NCBI RefSeq assembly: GCF_000949635.1 | Contig: NZ_BAFN01000001.1 | Span: 558,001 to 622,000, forward strand | Reading direction: 5' to 3' | Length of the DNA: 64,000 nt | Source: Candidatus Brocadia sinica JPN1 | Lineage (GTDB): Bacteria > Planctomycetota > Brocadiia > Brocadiales > Brocadiaceae | In this document: positions 1 to 8,449 of the stretch, one piece after another | Layout: each line of letters starts with the position of its first letter | Position numbering within the stretch: position 1 is the first letter of the stretch | Program-made: the position numbers and the translations under genes | The notes under the pieces: model-generated | What the model was told of the DNA's origin: nothing | What the model saw: the letters and a program-made list of their open reading frames with translations, nothing else | Database searches by the model: none

Positions 1-192
1 CCGACATCTTCGCTACCCTCTTTTCTTTTAAACAACCGAAAAGTTTGCAAAATAACGTCCGCTATATCAGAAGGAATCAATAACAAAATAAAGAGGTTAA
101 AGCGCATGGCATACGGTTATCGAGACGTCAAATACTTCTTACTCAAGATTCATCAACATTGCGGACTTCTTGACCCTAAGCTTTCAACTTAA
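1..192 (+). CDS. ISL3-type transposase, C-terminal end (partial)
   Basis: The frame is open from the window edge to a TAA at 190-192. It reads like the last 60 or so residues of an ISL3-family transposase: a SAISEGINNKIKRLKR segment followed by MAYGYRD and YFLLKIHQHCG. The EGIN..IK..KR..AYGYR pattern is the usual C-terminal signature of that family, just after the DDE catalytic domain. The catalytic part lies outside the window, so it cannot be judged whether the element is intact. The following 245 bases up to the next gene show no convincing coding signal. Confidence 0.7.
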   Translation, partial: PTSSLPSFLLNNRKVCKITSAISEGINNKIKRLKRMAYGYRDVKYFLLKIHQHCGLLDPKLST

Positions 193-437
193 ATACGAAA
201 GACACTTATTTAATGCAGGCAGATTTAATTCCTTCAAATGCACTGACATAAAAAAACTGGCTTTCGAGTTTAAATACGGCATAATTTTTTGCCATAATTT
301 ACAACTACGAATTATTCTTGTCAAGGAGCAAGCAGAACCTTACTTTGATATAGACAATGTCCCAAGCCAAAAAGTATTTTCAGTTGACAACTTCTTTTTA
401 CATCACTATCATTTTCAGAATGATTTCATTCGACAAT

Positions 438-1382
438 ATGAAGCAGCATAAAAAATTATTTCTCCTGTTCTTGCTGACATTATGCCTCAGCGGCTTCATT
501 GCACCCGTAATAAAGGTTATCCTTGATACATTGACATCATCAAGTTCTTTCATGGCAGATTTGCTGAACTATAAGCATGGAAGTTATGATTTTGGCAGGG
601 TCATGCGCCGTATCATGATGGCGATGGCCATTCTCCTTATTTTCCTCATGAGAAAACAACTGATGATCGGCTCCTTTGTCGCTCTTGGAATAAAACCTGT
701 CCAGGGTTGGTGGGAACAATTACAGATGGGATTTTTCCTGAGTACGGGGATGTTCATTTTATATATTATCTTCTTGTGGATATGTGGTACTCAAATATTT
801 CAACCCGATGCAAAATCCCCCACGGAAATGATCTTTCAACTCCTGAAAATATTATTGATCGCGGGTCTTGTGGGATGTATCGAAGAAATATTATTCCGGG
901 GATTTATCTTTCAAAGTCTGTTGGCGGACTTACAGACCGTATCCGCTATTTGTATCAGCAGTCTATTTTATTCCTTATTACACTTCTTTAAGGTAAAATT
1001 ATTGGTAACGCCCGGTTTTCAACCTTTTATTGGCTTTATCGTCATCTATCAATCCTTTAAGGATATTGCCGTAAATTTTCCTGCTATTTTACCTTTAATA
1101 ATCGGCCTTTTTCTTGTTGGCGTGGTACTCTCTTATGCATATTTTCGAACAAAGTCCCTGTATCTCGCTATTGGAATCCATGCTGGGTGGATATTTCTCA
1201 TTAAGGCGAATAAATTATTCTTTGATCATGTTGGAATGAATCTAAAGTGGTTGTTTGGCGATAGCAAAATGATTACTGGCGCACTTGGATGGAGTTTCTT
1301 AATGTTTACGTTAATTCTCATACGATTTGTAACAAAAGCAAGAGTAGCGTGCAATGGAAAAGACACTGCAAGAACTTTCTGA
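438..1382 (+). CDS. CPBP (CaaX protease/bacteriocin-processing) family membrane protease
   Basis: Multi-pass membrane protein of the CPBP/Abi intramembrane metalloprotease family. It carries the three family motifs in order: EEILFRG (the EExxxR catalytic glutamates), an FxxxLLH helix about 30 residues later, and a late HAGW motif. These would hold the catalytic water or metal inside the membrane. The start at 438 (MKQHKKLF, directly before the first hydrophobic helix) is preferred over in-frame ATGs at 357 and 420. No clear Shine-Dalgarno sequence is visible for any of them. The 3' end overlaps the lpxD start by 29 bases, suggesting translational coupling. The substrate is unknown; family members process prenylated or secreted peptides, or act in immunity to self-produced peptides. 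Confidence 0.8.
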   Translation: MKQHKKLFLLFLLTLCLSGFIAPVIKVILDTLTSSSSFMADLLNYKHGSYDFGRVMRRIMMAMAILLIFLMRKQLMIGSFVALGIKPVQGWWEQLQMGFFLSTGMFILYIIFLWICGTQIFQPDAKSPTEMIFQLLKILLIAGLVGCIEEILFRGFIFQSLLADLQTVSAICISSLFYSLLHFFKVKLLVTPGFQPFIGFIVIYQSFKDIAVNFPAILPLIIGLFLVGVVLSYAYFRTKSLYLAIGIHAGWIFLIKANKLFFDHVGMNLKWLFGDSKMITGALGWSFLMFTLILIRFVTKARVACNGKDTARTF

Positions 1383-2445
1383 GTACGTCGGTGGCACAGT
1401 CATTGGGGACCCTTCCATAAAGATACGCGGTGTCATGGGCATCGATGACGCACAGGAAGGATATATTACGTTTATATCCAATGATAAATATATAAAAAAA
1501 ATCGATCAGACGAAGGCCTCTGCCATCATCGTTTCGCCCAAATTGAAAGACACAAACCCGTCCCTTTCTCAGAAAAGGGAAAGAAGTCTTTTAGTATGCA
1601 ACAATCCCTATCTTGCCTTTGCCAAGCTGGTAGAACTCCTGATGTACAAAAAGCCCACTTACACAAAGGGTATCGATGATTCTGCCAGAATTGACAAAAC
1701 AGCTGTGATTGGACAAGACGTTTCTATCCGTTCCTACGTCACCGTCGGTCAAAACACCCATATTGGCAACCGTGTAGTGTTATACCCGTGTGTCTATATA
1801 GGAGATAATTGCATAATTGGTGATGACACCATTATTTATCCAAATGCCGTGATTTATGACGATACCGTAATTGGCAAACGAGTAACCATTCACGGCAACA
1901 CGGTTATTGGAAGCAGCGGCTTTGGATACGCGCCGGATGGCCAGAGCTATTACAAGATTCCGCAGGTCGGCACTACCGTAATCGAAGACGATGTGGATAT
2001 TGGAGCAAACACAACAATTAACCGCGCCGTGCTGGGAGAAACGATCATCCGGAAGGGCACAAAGATCGATAGCCAGGTAGTTATTTCCCATAATGTGGAG
2101 GTAGGTGAAAATTCCCTGATTGTATCCCAGGTGGGCATTGCGGGTTCGGCCAGGATCGGAAAACACGTAACCCTTGCAGGCGGCGCTGGGATTGTTGGAC
2201 ACATCCAAATAGGGGATAACGTCACCGTTGGCGGGTATTCTGGGGTTATCAATGATATTCCAAGTAATGAAACGTATCTTGGCGCTCCGGCGCTCCCTAT
2301 CAAACGGATGCGCCGATGTTATGTGATCATTGAAAAACTACCCGAAATGAGAGAATATATGAAGACCCTGGAAAAGAGGATAAAACAGTTGGAAGAACGT
2401 AATAATTTACCACAGAATACGCAAAACACACAGAGAAGACAGTAA
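1354..2445 (+). CDS. lpxD: UDP-3-O-(3-hydroxyacyl)glucosamine N-acyltransferase LpxD
   Basis: Third step of lipid A synthesis: transfers a 3-hydroxyacyl chain from ACP to the 2-amino group of UDP-3-O-acyl-glucosamine. The N-terminal uridine-binding domain spans about residues 1-105. A long left-handed beta-helix of hexapeptide repeats (IGxxV/I patterns) runs from about 110 to 320, then a short C-terminal helix with a charged coiled tail. His246 in VVISHNVEVG sits where LpxD enzymes keep the catalytic histidine, and the GSSGFGYAPDG segment is also typical. At 363 residues it is slightly longer than usual. The start lies inside the preceding protease gene, and lpxI follows after one base, so these form one operon of outer-membrane biogenesis. 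Confidence 0.95.
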   Translation: MEKTLQELSEYVGGTVIGDPSIKIRGVMGIDDAQEGYITFISNDKYIKKIDQTKASAIIVSPKLKDTNPSLSQKRERSLLVCNNPYLAFAKLVELLMYKKPTYTKGIDDSARIDKTAVIGQDVSIRSYVTVGQNTHIGNRVVLYPCVYIGDNCIIGDDTIIYPNAVIYDDTVIGKRVTIHGNTVIGSSGFGYAPDGQSYYKIPQVGTTVIEDDVDIGANTTINRAVLGETIIRKGTKIDSQVVISHNVEVGENSLIVSQVGIAGSARIGKHVTLAGGAGIVGHIQIGDNVTVGGYSGVINDIPSNETYLGAPALPIKRMRRCYVIIEKLPEMREYMKTLEKRIKQLEERNNLPQNTQNTQRRQ

Positions 2446-2446
2446 A

Positions 2447-3265
2447 ATGGAAAAACTCGGATTAATAGCAGGAAACGGCCGGTTCCCCATATTATTTGCC
2501 AAAGGGGCACGGGATAATAATGTCCCCATTATCGCTGTGGGGATTGAAGGGGAGACTTCTCCGGAAATTGAACAATACGTAGAAAAACTTTACTGGGTTG
2601 GCGTCGCCCAGATTGGCAAACTCATCAAGGTATTTAAACAGGAGCATATATCCAAGGCCGTCATGGCTGGCGGACTCAAGAAAACCAACATGTTCTCTTC
2701 CTGGAGGAATCTTCGTTTCCTGCCTGATTTAAGAACAATTAACCTCTGGTATAAACATGTAAAAAAAAGGGACGATCACTCATTGCTTGGCGCTGTCGCC
2801 AATGAATTATTGAAAGACGGTATTGAATTGCAAAATTCCACCCTCTATGTACCGCAACTGCTTGCCCAAAAGGGCACATTGACGAAAAGACAACCCACAG
2901 AAAAGGAACTGGAAGACGTTCACTTTGGATGGCACATTGCGAAAGAAATCGCAAGGCTTGGCATTGGGCAATGCATCGTGATAAAAGAAAAGGTTATTTT
3001 AGCAGTTGAAGCCCTGGAAGGCACTGATGAAGCTATCCGTCGGGGTGGAAATCTTGGGAAAGAGAATATTGTTGTCATTAAGGTCAGTAAACATGATTTT
3101 GACCCGCGATTTGATATTCCTACCGTAGGACTGGAAACTGTTACAACATTAAAAGAATCCTCTGCATCCGTCCTCGCCCTTGAAGCTGAAAAAACGCTCA
3201 TTCTGGATGTCGAAGAGACCATCCAGGCTGCCGATCGTGCACAGATTGCCATTGTTGGATTGTAA
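2447..3265 (+). CDS. lpxI: UDP-2,3-diacylglucosamine pyrophosphatase LpxI
   Basis: Hydrolyses UDP-2,3-diacylglucosamine to lipid X plus UMP. It is the LpxI (DUF1009) solution to this step, used by many bacteria lacking LpxH. The 272-residue length fits. The N-terminal half begins EKLGLIAGNGRFPILFAKGAR, with the GLIAGxGxxP family opening. The C-terminal half carries the VLAVEALEGTDEAIRRGG segment and the (D)PRFDIPTVGLETV segment, both highly characteristic. It starts one base after lpxD, so the two lipid A enzymes are co-translated. The protein is expected to act at the cytoplasmic face of the inner membrane. Confidence 0.95.
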   Translation: MEKLGLIAGNGRFPILFAKGARDNNVPIIAVGIEGETSPEIEQYVEKLYWVGVAQIGKLIKVFKQEHISKAVMAGGLKKTNMFSSWRNLRFLPDLRTINLWYKHVKKRDDHSLLGAVANELLKDGIELQNSTLYVPQLLAQKGTLTKRQPTEKELEDVHFGWHIAKEIARLGIGQCIVIKEKVILAVEALEGTDEAIRRGGNLGKENIVVIKVSKHDFDPRFDIPTVGLETVTTLKESSASVLALEAEKTLILDVEETIQAADRAQIAIVGL

Positions 3266-3319
3266 TAATTTGCGGAAACACAGAACGGAAGCAATCAAAA
3301 GTCTTATTTTTTAAACCCT

Positions 3320-4324
3320 ATGAAAATCGTTACAACCCTTTCTCTTTGTACTCTTTTTGCTCTATACCATTTTCTTGCAATCGGTTCCACCCTTGCAAAT
3401 GAGTGGGGTTTAGAAATGCAGCCCTTGGAATTGGACATGTGTGATAGTGTCATATTACATTACGACGGGAAGACATGGAGCCCTGTCTATCACAAATTCA
3501 ATACGTGGCTTGATGACATTTATGGATTTGATGACAACAACATCTTTGCAGTTGGCGCGCAAGGGGCCATACTCCATTATAATGGAAAATCATGGACGAG
3601 CCAGGAAAGCCGTACTCCTTACCGGTTGAACAAAATTTGGGGTAATAGCCCAAACAATATCTACATTTCAGGAGATTATGGCACTATTCTCCGTTACAAC
3701 GGCACGGCATGGAAAAAACAAGACGTTGGTATAAGTGAATGGCTAAGTGACGTGTGGGGTTCTAACGAAAAATACCTGTTTGTTGTGGGCACTTTGGGAA
3801 AGATATTGCATCATAATGAGGAGAAATGGAGTGAACACAATAGCGGGACTACCAATTGGCTTTATGGAATCCATGGCAACGGCAAGGACAATGTCTGGGC
3901 AGTGGGAGACTATGGTATTACGCTTCATTATAATGGGAAGAAATGGACAAAACCCATTCATAACAGCAATAACAGGCTGACGAGTGTCTGGACAGCAGAT
4001 TCAAAAAACGTATTCATTGCAGGCGCGGACGGTTTTATCATTCATTATAACAAAAGGAATTGGACACGGCAGGCAAGCGGTTCGGATAACTGGCTGAGGA
4101 GGATATGGGGCATTGATCATAATACCATTTTCGCTGTAGGAGACAACGGTACCATACTTTTTTATGATGGCACAAAATGGAACAAACAGGACAGCGGCAC
4201 CAACTATTTCCTGCTGGGTATTTGGGGAAATAGAAAGGATAATGTCTATGTTGTCGGATCCAGCAAAAAAGGTCTTTATGACCGTCTTTCAGAAGATGCA
4301 TCATCCGGATTAAAATCGAAATAA
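3320..4324 (+). CDS. Secreted beta-propeller-like repeat protein
   Basis: 334-residue protein with a cleavable signal peptide (MKIVTTLSLCTLF to about Ala26). It is then made almost entirely of seven or so repeats of about 40 residues with the pattern (I/V)WG...N.(F/Y)(A/V)VG..GTI(L/I)HYNG..W..Q.SGT..WL. This pattern is typical of BNR/Kelch-like or YCF48-like propellers, and the repeat number would close a seven-bladed ring. No catalytic residues are recognisable, so a binding or scaffolding role outside the cytoplasm is the only inference. It follows lpxI by 54 bases and ends before a clear terminator. Confidence 0.75.
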   Translation: MKIVTTLSLCTLFALYHFLAIGSTLANEWGLEMQPLELDMCDSVILHYDGKTWSPVYHKFNTWLDDIYGFDDNNIFAVGAQGAILHYNGKSWTSQESRTPYRLNKIWGNSPNNIYISGDYGTILRYNGTAWKKQDVGISEWLSDVWGSNEKYLFVVGTLGKILHHNEEKWSEHNSGTTNWLYGIHGNGKDNVWAVGDYGITLHYNGKKWTKPIHNSNNRLTSVWTADSKNVFIAGADGFIIHYNKRNWTRQASGSDNWLRRIWGIDHNTIFAVGDNGTILFYDGTKWNKQDSGTNYFLLGIWGNRKDNVYVVGSSKKGLYDRLSEDASSGLKSK

Positions 4325-4394
4325 TTTTACCTTTTGACATGTATATTTGATTTTTTACCCTTTATCTTTCATGTATTATTTTTCTGTTGTCTTT

Positions 4395-4424
4395 AAAGCT
4401 TAAATTTAGTATTTAAGCTTTTTT
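4395..4424 (+). terminator. Rho-independent terminator after the propeller gene
   Basis: Perfect inverted repeat with arms AAAGCTTAAAT and ATTTAAGCTTT around a five-base loop. The 3' arm runs into a T tract on the plus strand. It ends the lpxD-lpxI-propeller transcript. Confidence 0.75.
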
Positions 4425-4457
4425 CTCTGTGACCTCTGTGGTTAAAGGCCTTTGTTC

Positions 4458-5081
4458 ATGCAAAACACAGCAATCAGTCTTATCGGGGCAACCTTTTTCA
4501 TTGCACTAACCCATGCCATCATGCCGAATCATTGGATGCCCTTCGCACTGATAGGAAAGGGGCAAAAGTGGAGCTTGACAAAAACGATCCTCATCACTGC
4601 AATAGCAGGACTGGGTCACTCAATAACGACGACCCTCCTGGGTTTCATTATCGCCTTTCTTGGATTTCACATAACCAAATACGCTGAAACCATTGCAGAA
4701 CCCCTGGCAGGTATTATCTTAATCGTACTCGGTATTACCTTTGTCATTGTAGGCAGATTAAGGCACGGTACGCATAACCACAACCACTCAAAATTCTCAG
4801 ACAAGACCATTGCCATCTCATTATTCGCCATGTTAAGCTCCTCGCCTTGTGTCGCTGCGTTACCTCTCTTTCTTGCCGCCAGCACCTTCAGCTGGAGCAC
4901 GCTCGTGTTACTCTCAATCATCCTGTCTGCAACAACCGTCTCAGGCATGTTAGCGCTGACCACCCTGGCCTATACCGGTGTAAAGAAAATCCACCTCTGC
5001 AGCATCGAAGATTACGAAAAAGAAATCATCGGTGGCATACTGATCCTCATAGGAATAATATCGCTCATAGTGCATCATTAA
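4458..5081 (+). CDS. UreH/NicO-like six-helix membrane protein
   Basis: About 207 residues with six hydrophobic helices. The first helix carries HAIMPNHWMPF, reminiscent of the HAxxPDH signature in NicO/RcnA/HoxN-type nickel-cobalt permeases and UreH-domain proteins. A second helix begins GLGHSITTTLLG, and a His-rich cytoplasmic loop (RHGTHNHNHS) follows helix three. These histidines support handling of a transition metal; the substrate is inferred, not shown. The ATG at 4458 is preferred over a TTG two codons earlier. Confidence 0.65.
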   Translation: MQNTAISLIGATFFIALTHAIMPNHWMPFALIGKGQKWSLTKTILITAIAGLGHSITTTLLGFIIAFLGFHITKYAETIAEPLAGIILIVLGITFVIVGRLRHGTHNHNHSKFSDKTIAISLFAMLSSSPCVAALPLFLAASTFSWSTLVLLSIILSATTVSGMLALTTLAYTGVKKIHLCSIEDYEKEIIGGILILIGIISLIVHH

Positions 5082-5090
5082 GTACTTCCT

Positions 5091-5141
5091 CTCGTTCACA
5101 CGCTCTGCGTGAGAACGAGACACTGGACGCTCAGCGTCCCA
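5091..5141. repeat. REP-like double palindrome
   Basis: Two adjacent hairpins. The first pairs CTCGTTC-A-CACGC with GCGTG-A-GAACGAG around TCT. The second pairs TGGACGC with GCGTCC around TCA. This CTCGTTC...GCTCTGCG...GAACGAG type with a following GGACGCTCAGCGTCC is a known form of intergenic REP palindrome in several phyla. It differs in sequence from the palindrome family of the CRISPR island but shares the three-base-loop design. Confidence 0.65.
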
Positions 5142-5360
5142 CACAGAATAATGAAATATGAGAAGTCGATATAAATGTTTTCACGACCTCAGCCCATACT
5201 TTGTAACCTTCAAGTGGAAAAGAAAACATTTAAAGACGATAGAATGTACCAATTATGGCAGGAAGGGTTTCATCCATAACGAATACAATCGGAAGCAATG
5301 ATGCTACAGAAATGAAGATTGATAACAATCCGGTGAGAAGGGGCTATGTAGATGATCCTA

Positions 5361-5651
5361 TTACCTCTCGTCTCCCTTTCTTTCCTCCCTCTCCATCTTT
5401 TCTAAGCGCAATAGTAACCAGATGGATGCACCAATGGCAAAGGGCAAGAGGATGTATTGAATAATTTCAAGTTTTGACCGTGGCGTTGGCGGAAGCTCTG
5501 GGGGAGGAACCGGCGAGGATTGCACCTGCTGAGTAGTACTCATTGAGTTTGTTTGGGTCCCCTGTGCCAGAATGGCAAAAACGGGATATGCAATATTTGA
5601 TATGAGCAACAGGCAGAAGGCTATAAATACAGTTTTCACGGTTGAATTCAA
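5361..5651 (-). CDS. Small Pro-rich membrane protein
   Basis: 96 residues: an N-terminal signal or anchor helix (TVFIAFCLLLISNIAYPVFA), a Ser/Pro-rich linker (VPPPELPPTPRS), a second hydrophobic helix (YILLPFAIGASIWLLLRL) and a very charged tail (EKMEREERKGDER). No family recognised. It begins eight bases after the stop of the TPR lipoprotein gene on the same strand, so the two are probably co-transcribed and may act together at the envelope. Confidence 0.55.
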   Translation of the reverse strand: MNSTVKTVFIAFCLLLISNIAYPVFAILAQGTQTNSMSTTQQVQSSPVPPPELPPTPRSKLEIIQYILLPFAIGASIWLLLRLEKMEREERKGDER

Positions 5652-5659
5652 GCTCGATT

Positions 5660-6682
5660 TTATTTAATAAAGAGTAACTTCTTGTACATGTCATATTCAT
5701 CCTGAGCTTCTTTCAATTTGCCCAGCTTATTATAAGTATCACCCAGCAGAAGATGTGCATTGGCATTCCCGGGGTCCAGTTCCAGCAATTTCTCGCACGT
5801 GACAACTGCATCGTTATATAATCCCTTTTTATTGTAAGCAAACGCGAGATTATATCGTGCTTCATGATTTTTAGGATTTATGGTTACAATCTTCTTGAAA
5901 ACCTCAATGGCCTCATCAAACATCTCTTTATCATTGTAAATAACCCCGAGATTATAATAAGCATCGTCATAGCTGGGATTGATTTTCAGGGCCTGCCGGT
6001 AACATACTGCCGCCTTATCAAAAAGTTTCTTTTCACCATAAAGACAACCCAGATTATAATAAACCCCGGCATTATTGGGATTCAATGCTACATATCTTTC
6101 AAGCGCGACGATAGCATCACCAGCCATCCGCCTCTTAACATAAAAACTTCCCAGGTGGAGATACGCTTCAGAATCATTGGGATTTAATTCAATCACTTTT
6201 TTAAAGGAAGTTATTGCCTCATTCGTCATACCAAGTTTGTTACAAGCCAAAGCTTTCTTTTTATATGCATCGACCATCGTGGCATCCATCTCTGTTGCCT
6301 TGTTAAAGGACTCAACGGCCTCTTCTAACCGACCCTGATTAAAGAGTTCTAAACCTTCGCTATAAAGGTCCTGAGCCGTAACCGGCTTAACAACAGGCAA
6401 CGTAACAGGCGGAGTTTGGACAATTTGAGGAGTTTGTACAACCAGCGGAGATCGCTCAACCTCAACGGCGGGAGTTTCTTCCCTGACTACAGGTGGCAAC
6501 TGCTGCTCTTCAACGGGCGTTGAAATAATCTCTTTAAATTCCACAGGTTTTTCAACCGCATCCTCTTTCTTACCGCATCCGTAACAGGTGATTAAAAAAA
6601 TACACAGAGAAAAAGTTAAACCATTGCAAACCGATTTTAAAGAATAACAGACATCTGCCCTGCATGGATTTTTCATATTCAT
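5660..6682 (-). CDS. TPR-repeat lipoprotein
   Basis: 340 residues. The N-terminus has a hydrophobic stretch ending in a lipobox-like ITCYGC, so it is likely a lipoprotein with the Cys near residue 36. A Pro/Val-rich linker follows (about 45-100), then seven or so tetratricopeptide repeats to the end, with repeated A.YNLG..Y and LNPN signatures. TPR arrays mediate protein-protein contacts. The upstream start (MNMKNPCRADVCYS) leaves a long n-region, so a later start is possible. It leads a two-gene unit with the small membrane protein downstream. Confidence 0.8.
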   Translation of the reverse strand: MNMKNPCRADVCYSLKSVCNGLTFSLCIFLITCYGCGKKEDAVEKPVEFKEIISTPVEEQQLPPVVREETPAVEVERSPLVVQTPQIVQTPPVTLPVVKPVTAQDLYSEGLELFNQGRLEEAVESFNKATEMDATMVDAYKKKALACNKLGMTNEAITSFKKVIELNPNDSEAYLHLGSFYVKRRMAGDAIVALERYVALNPNNAGVYYNLGCLYGEKKLFDKAAVCYRQALKINPSYDDAYYNLGVIYNDKEMFDEAIEVFKKIVTINPKNHEARYNLAFAYNKKGLYNDAVVTCEKLLELDPGNANAHLLLGDTYNKLGKLKEAQDEYDMYKKLLFIK

Positions 6683-6776
6683 ACTCTTGTATTTTCCTGA
6701 AAGTTGGCAATTTTAAAGTAGACAGCATTGTAGTATGACAAGAAAAATTGTCAAGAAAAAATGCAGAACGATGTTG

Positions 6777-8275
6777 TTAAGAAAGAGTACATGGGGCAAT
6801 GCTTTTCATAAGTAACCAAATTAATTGCCCCATGTCTTTATCTAAAATATCATTATGAGCATCAGGTGGTTTATTTGCTCCCTTGTTTGAATTGTACCCG
6901 TCGACGATAATACTTGCATCAATCATTATTACTTTTCTCTTATCTTCTTTCGGTATCGATGATAATTTCTCCAAATCTGTTTTGTAATTATTTGTCCATT
7001 CGATTACCCGAAATACATCTTTGTTTTTTCTTTCCTTGCATACGCTAAACCATATTTGCCGCCCACATGCCGCGCGCCGGTAATAAAACGTGCGGTTTGA
7101 TTTGCCAGGTCATATCGGGACGTTGTCAGTGTGAAAACAGTAGGATACTCGTTAAATGCTGCATAAGGAGAGCCTTCCCATCCTTCTTCTTTAACAAACC
7201 TTTTTGCGCTGAACGCCCCCTGTAATCCTATAAAAAGATCCACGTGTGATTCTGATGAACTATTGCGCAATTCAGGTTTTATATATTCCTTACTAAAAAT
7301 TGCCTGAGAAAGGAGACGCGCTCCCATGCTGTGACCTATGGCAACAATCCCGGGACTAAAATCTTTTTTATATTCTTTCTCACAATAGTCCTTAAATTCT
7401 TCTTTTGCCGGCAATACAACGTTATGAATAATCCAATTTGCCAGCGTACATCCAATTTCATCCGCATCGTCTTATTTGGTAAAATAACTGAAAAGAAATG
7501 AGGTGTTTTTTTTCAGCCAACTATTTTCTATTCCGAACCATACGGAAGGCCATGTAAAACCAATTACAAGAGGTTTAAAGCAATCGTTTTGCTCTTTCCT
7601 GGCAACCTCTTTAATATTATCAAGTATGGTATTATAGCGATATATTGATTCCTGCTGATTGTTATTCCAACCCATAGGAAAAACAATAATGTGAGAATAT
7701 GGCCTTTCCTGCTTTTCCGGCTCTTTACGCCATGCCTGCACTTTTTCCGTTAAATCACTTACCAGCCTTTCTTTTAAGCGTTCAAGCGCCTCATATCCAT
7801 CCTCGTAATTTAAGTTATCATTCTTATAAACGTCATAGGCATTATAAAGAAAGTATGGCTTTCTGTGTGTATTAAAAGGACTGTTATCCGGTTCTTCAAA
7901 ATAACGCGCAATATGAGTTATTAACATTGCCGTGCAGTACTTTGTATATTTCACAAAATTTTTATTTCTTTTCTGTATCGCCTCCTTAATTTGACTGTTT
8001 TCACTATTTTCATCTAATTCAGGAATGAGTGAAAATCGGTCCGGATAATGCCGCTGTGGAATTCCTCCCAATGATTCTCTTTCCCTTTTTTCAATACCAA
8101 TAAGATAACCATCGTTTTTTAATGAGAGATGTGATATCCGGGCAAGGTCACTATAAGCCAGATACGTTTGTATTTTGGTGTTTTCGTAAATGTTTCTTGT
8201 TTGCATTTTATTGCCCGTGCATCCGGTAATAATTGATATTGAAAATAGCACGCTGACAAAAATATGTTTTCTCAT
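6777..8275 (-). pseudogene. Alpha/beta-hydrolase (esterase-like) lipoprotein, broken in three
   Basis: Three ORF pieces form one ancestral gene. Piece one (7472-8275) starts MRKHIFVSVLFSISIITGC, a signal peptide with lipobox, and includes IIVFPMGWNNNQQES and GFTWPSVW, typical of the early strands of this hydrolase group. A TAA at 7472-7474 interrupts it, but the same frame continues immediately with DDADEIG and then GHSMGAR (nucleophile Ser in GHSMG) in piece two (7004-7414). A frameshift near 7010 leads to piece three (6777-6974), with IMIDAS and HNDIL segments and the expected late Asp and His. One nonsense plus one frameshift makes a pseudogene more likely than a single sequencing error. 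It lies downstream of the lipoprotein at 8450 on the same strand. Confidence 0.7.
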
Positions 8276-8449
8276 TGTTACTCTCCCGGTTGCTGAATCA
8301 ATCCGAAAAGAATCCCCCCATTAACTATGATAACGCCGGTTATCTTCCAAGCGTACATTTATAGACCCGCAATAGATTTCATTGGTGAACAGAACTATAC
8401 TCCACAAGCAATGATGGAAATATTATTCTGTTACACCGCTAAGCCCGCC

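Noticed and set aside
4667-5161. ORFs antisense to, or in other frames within, the UreH/NicO-like gene
   Set aside because: Shadow frames; the plus-strand protein has consistent membrane helices and motifs.
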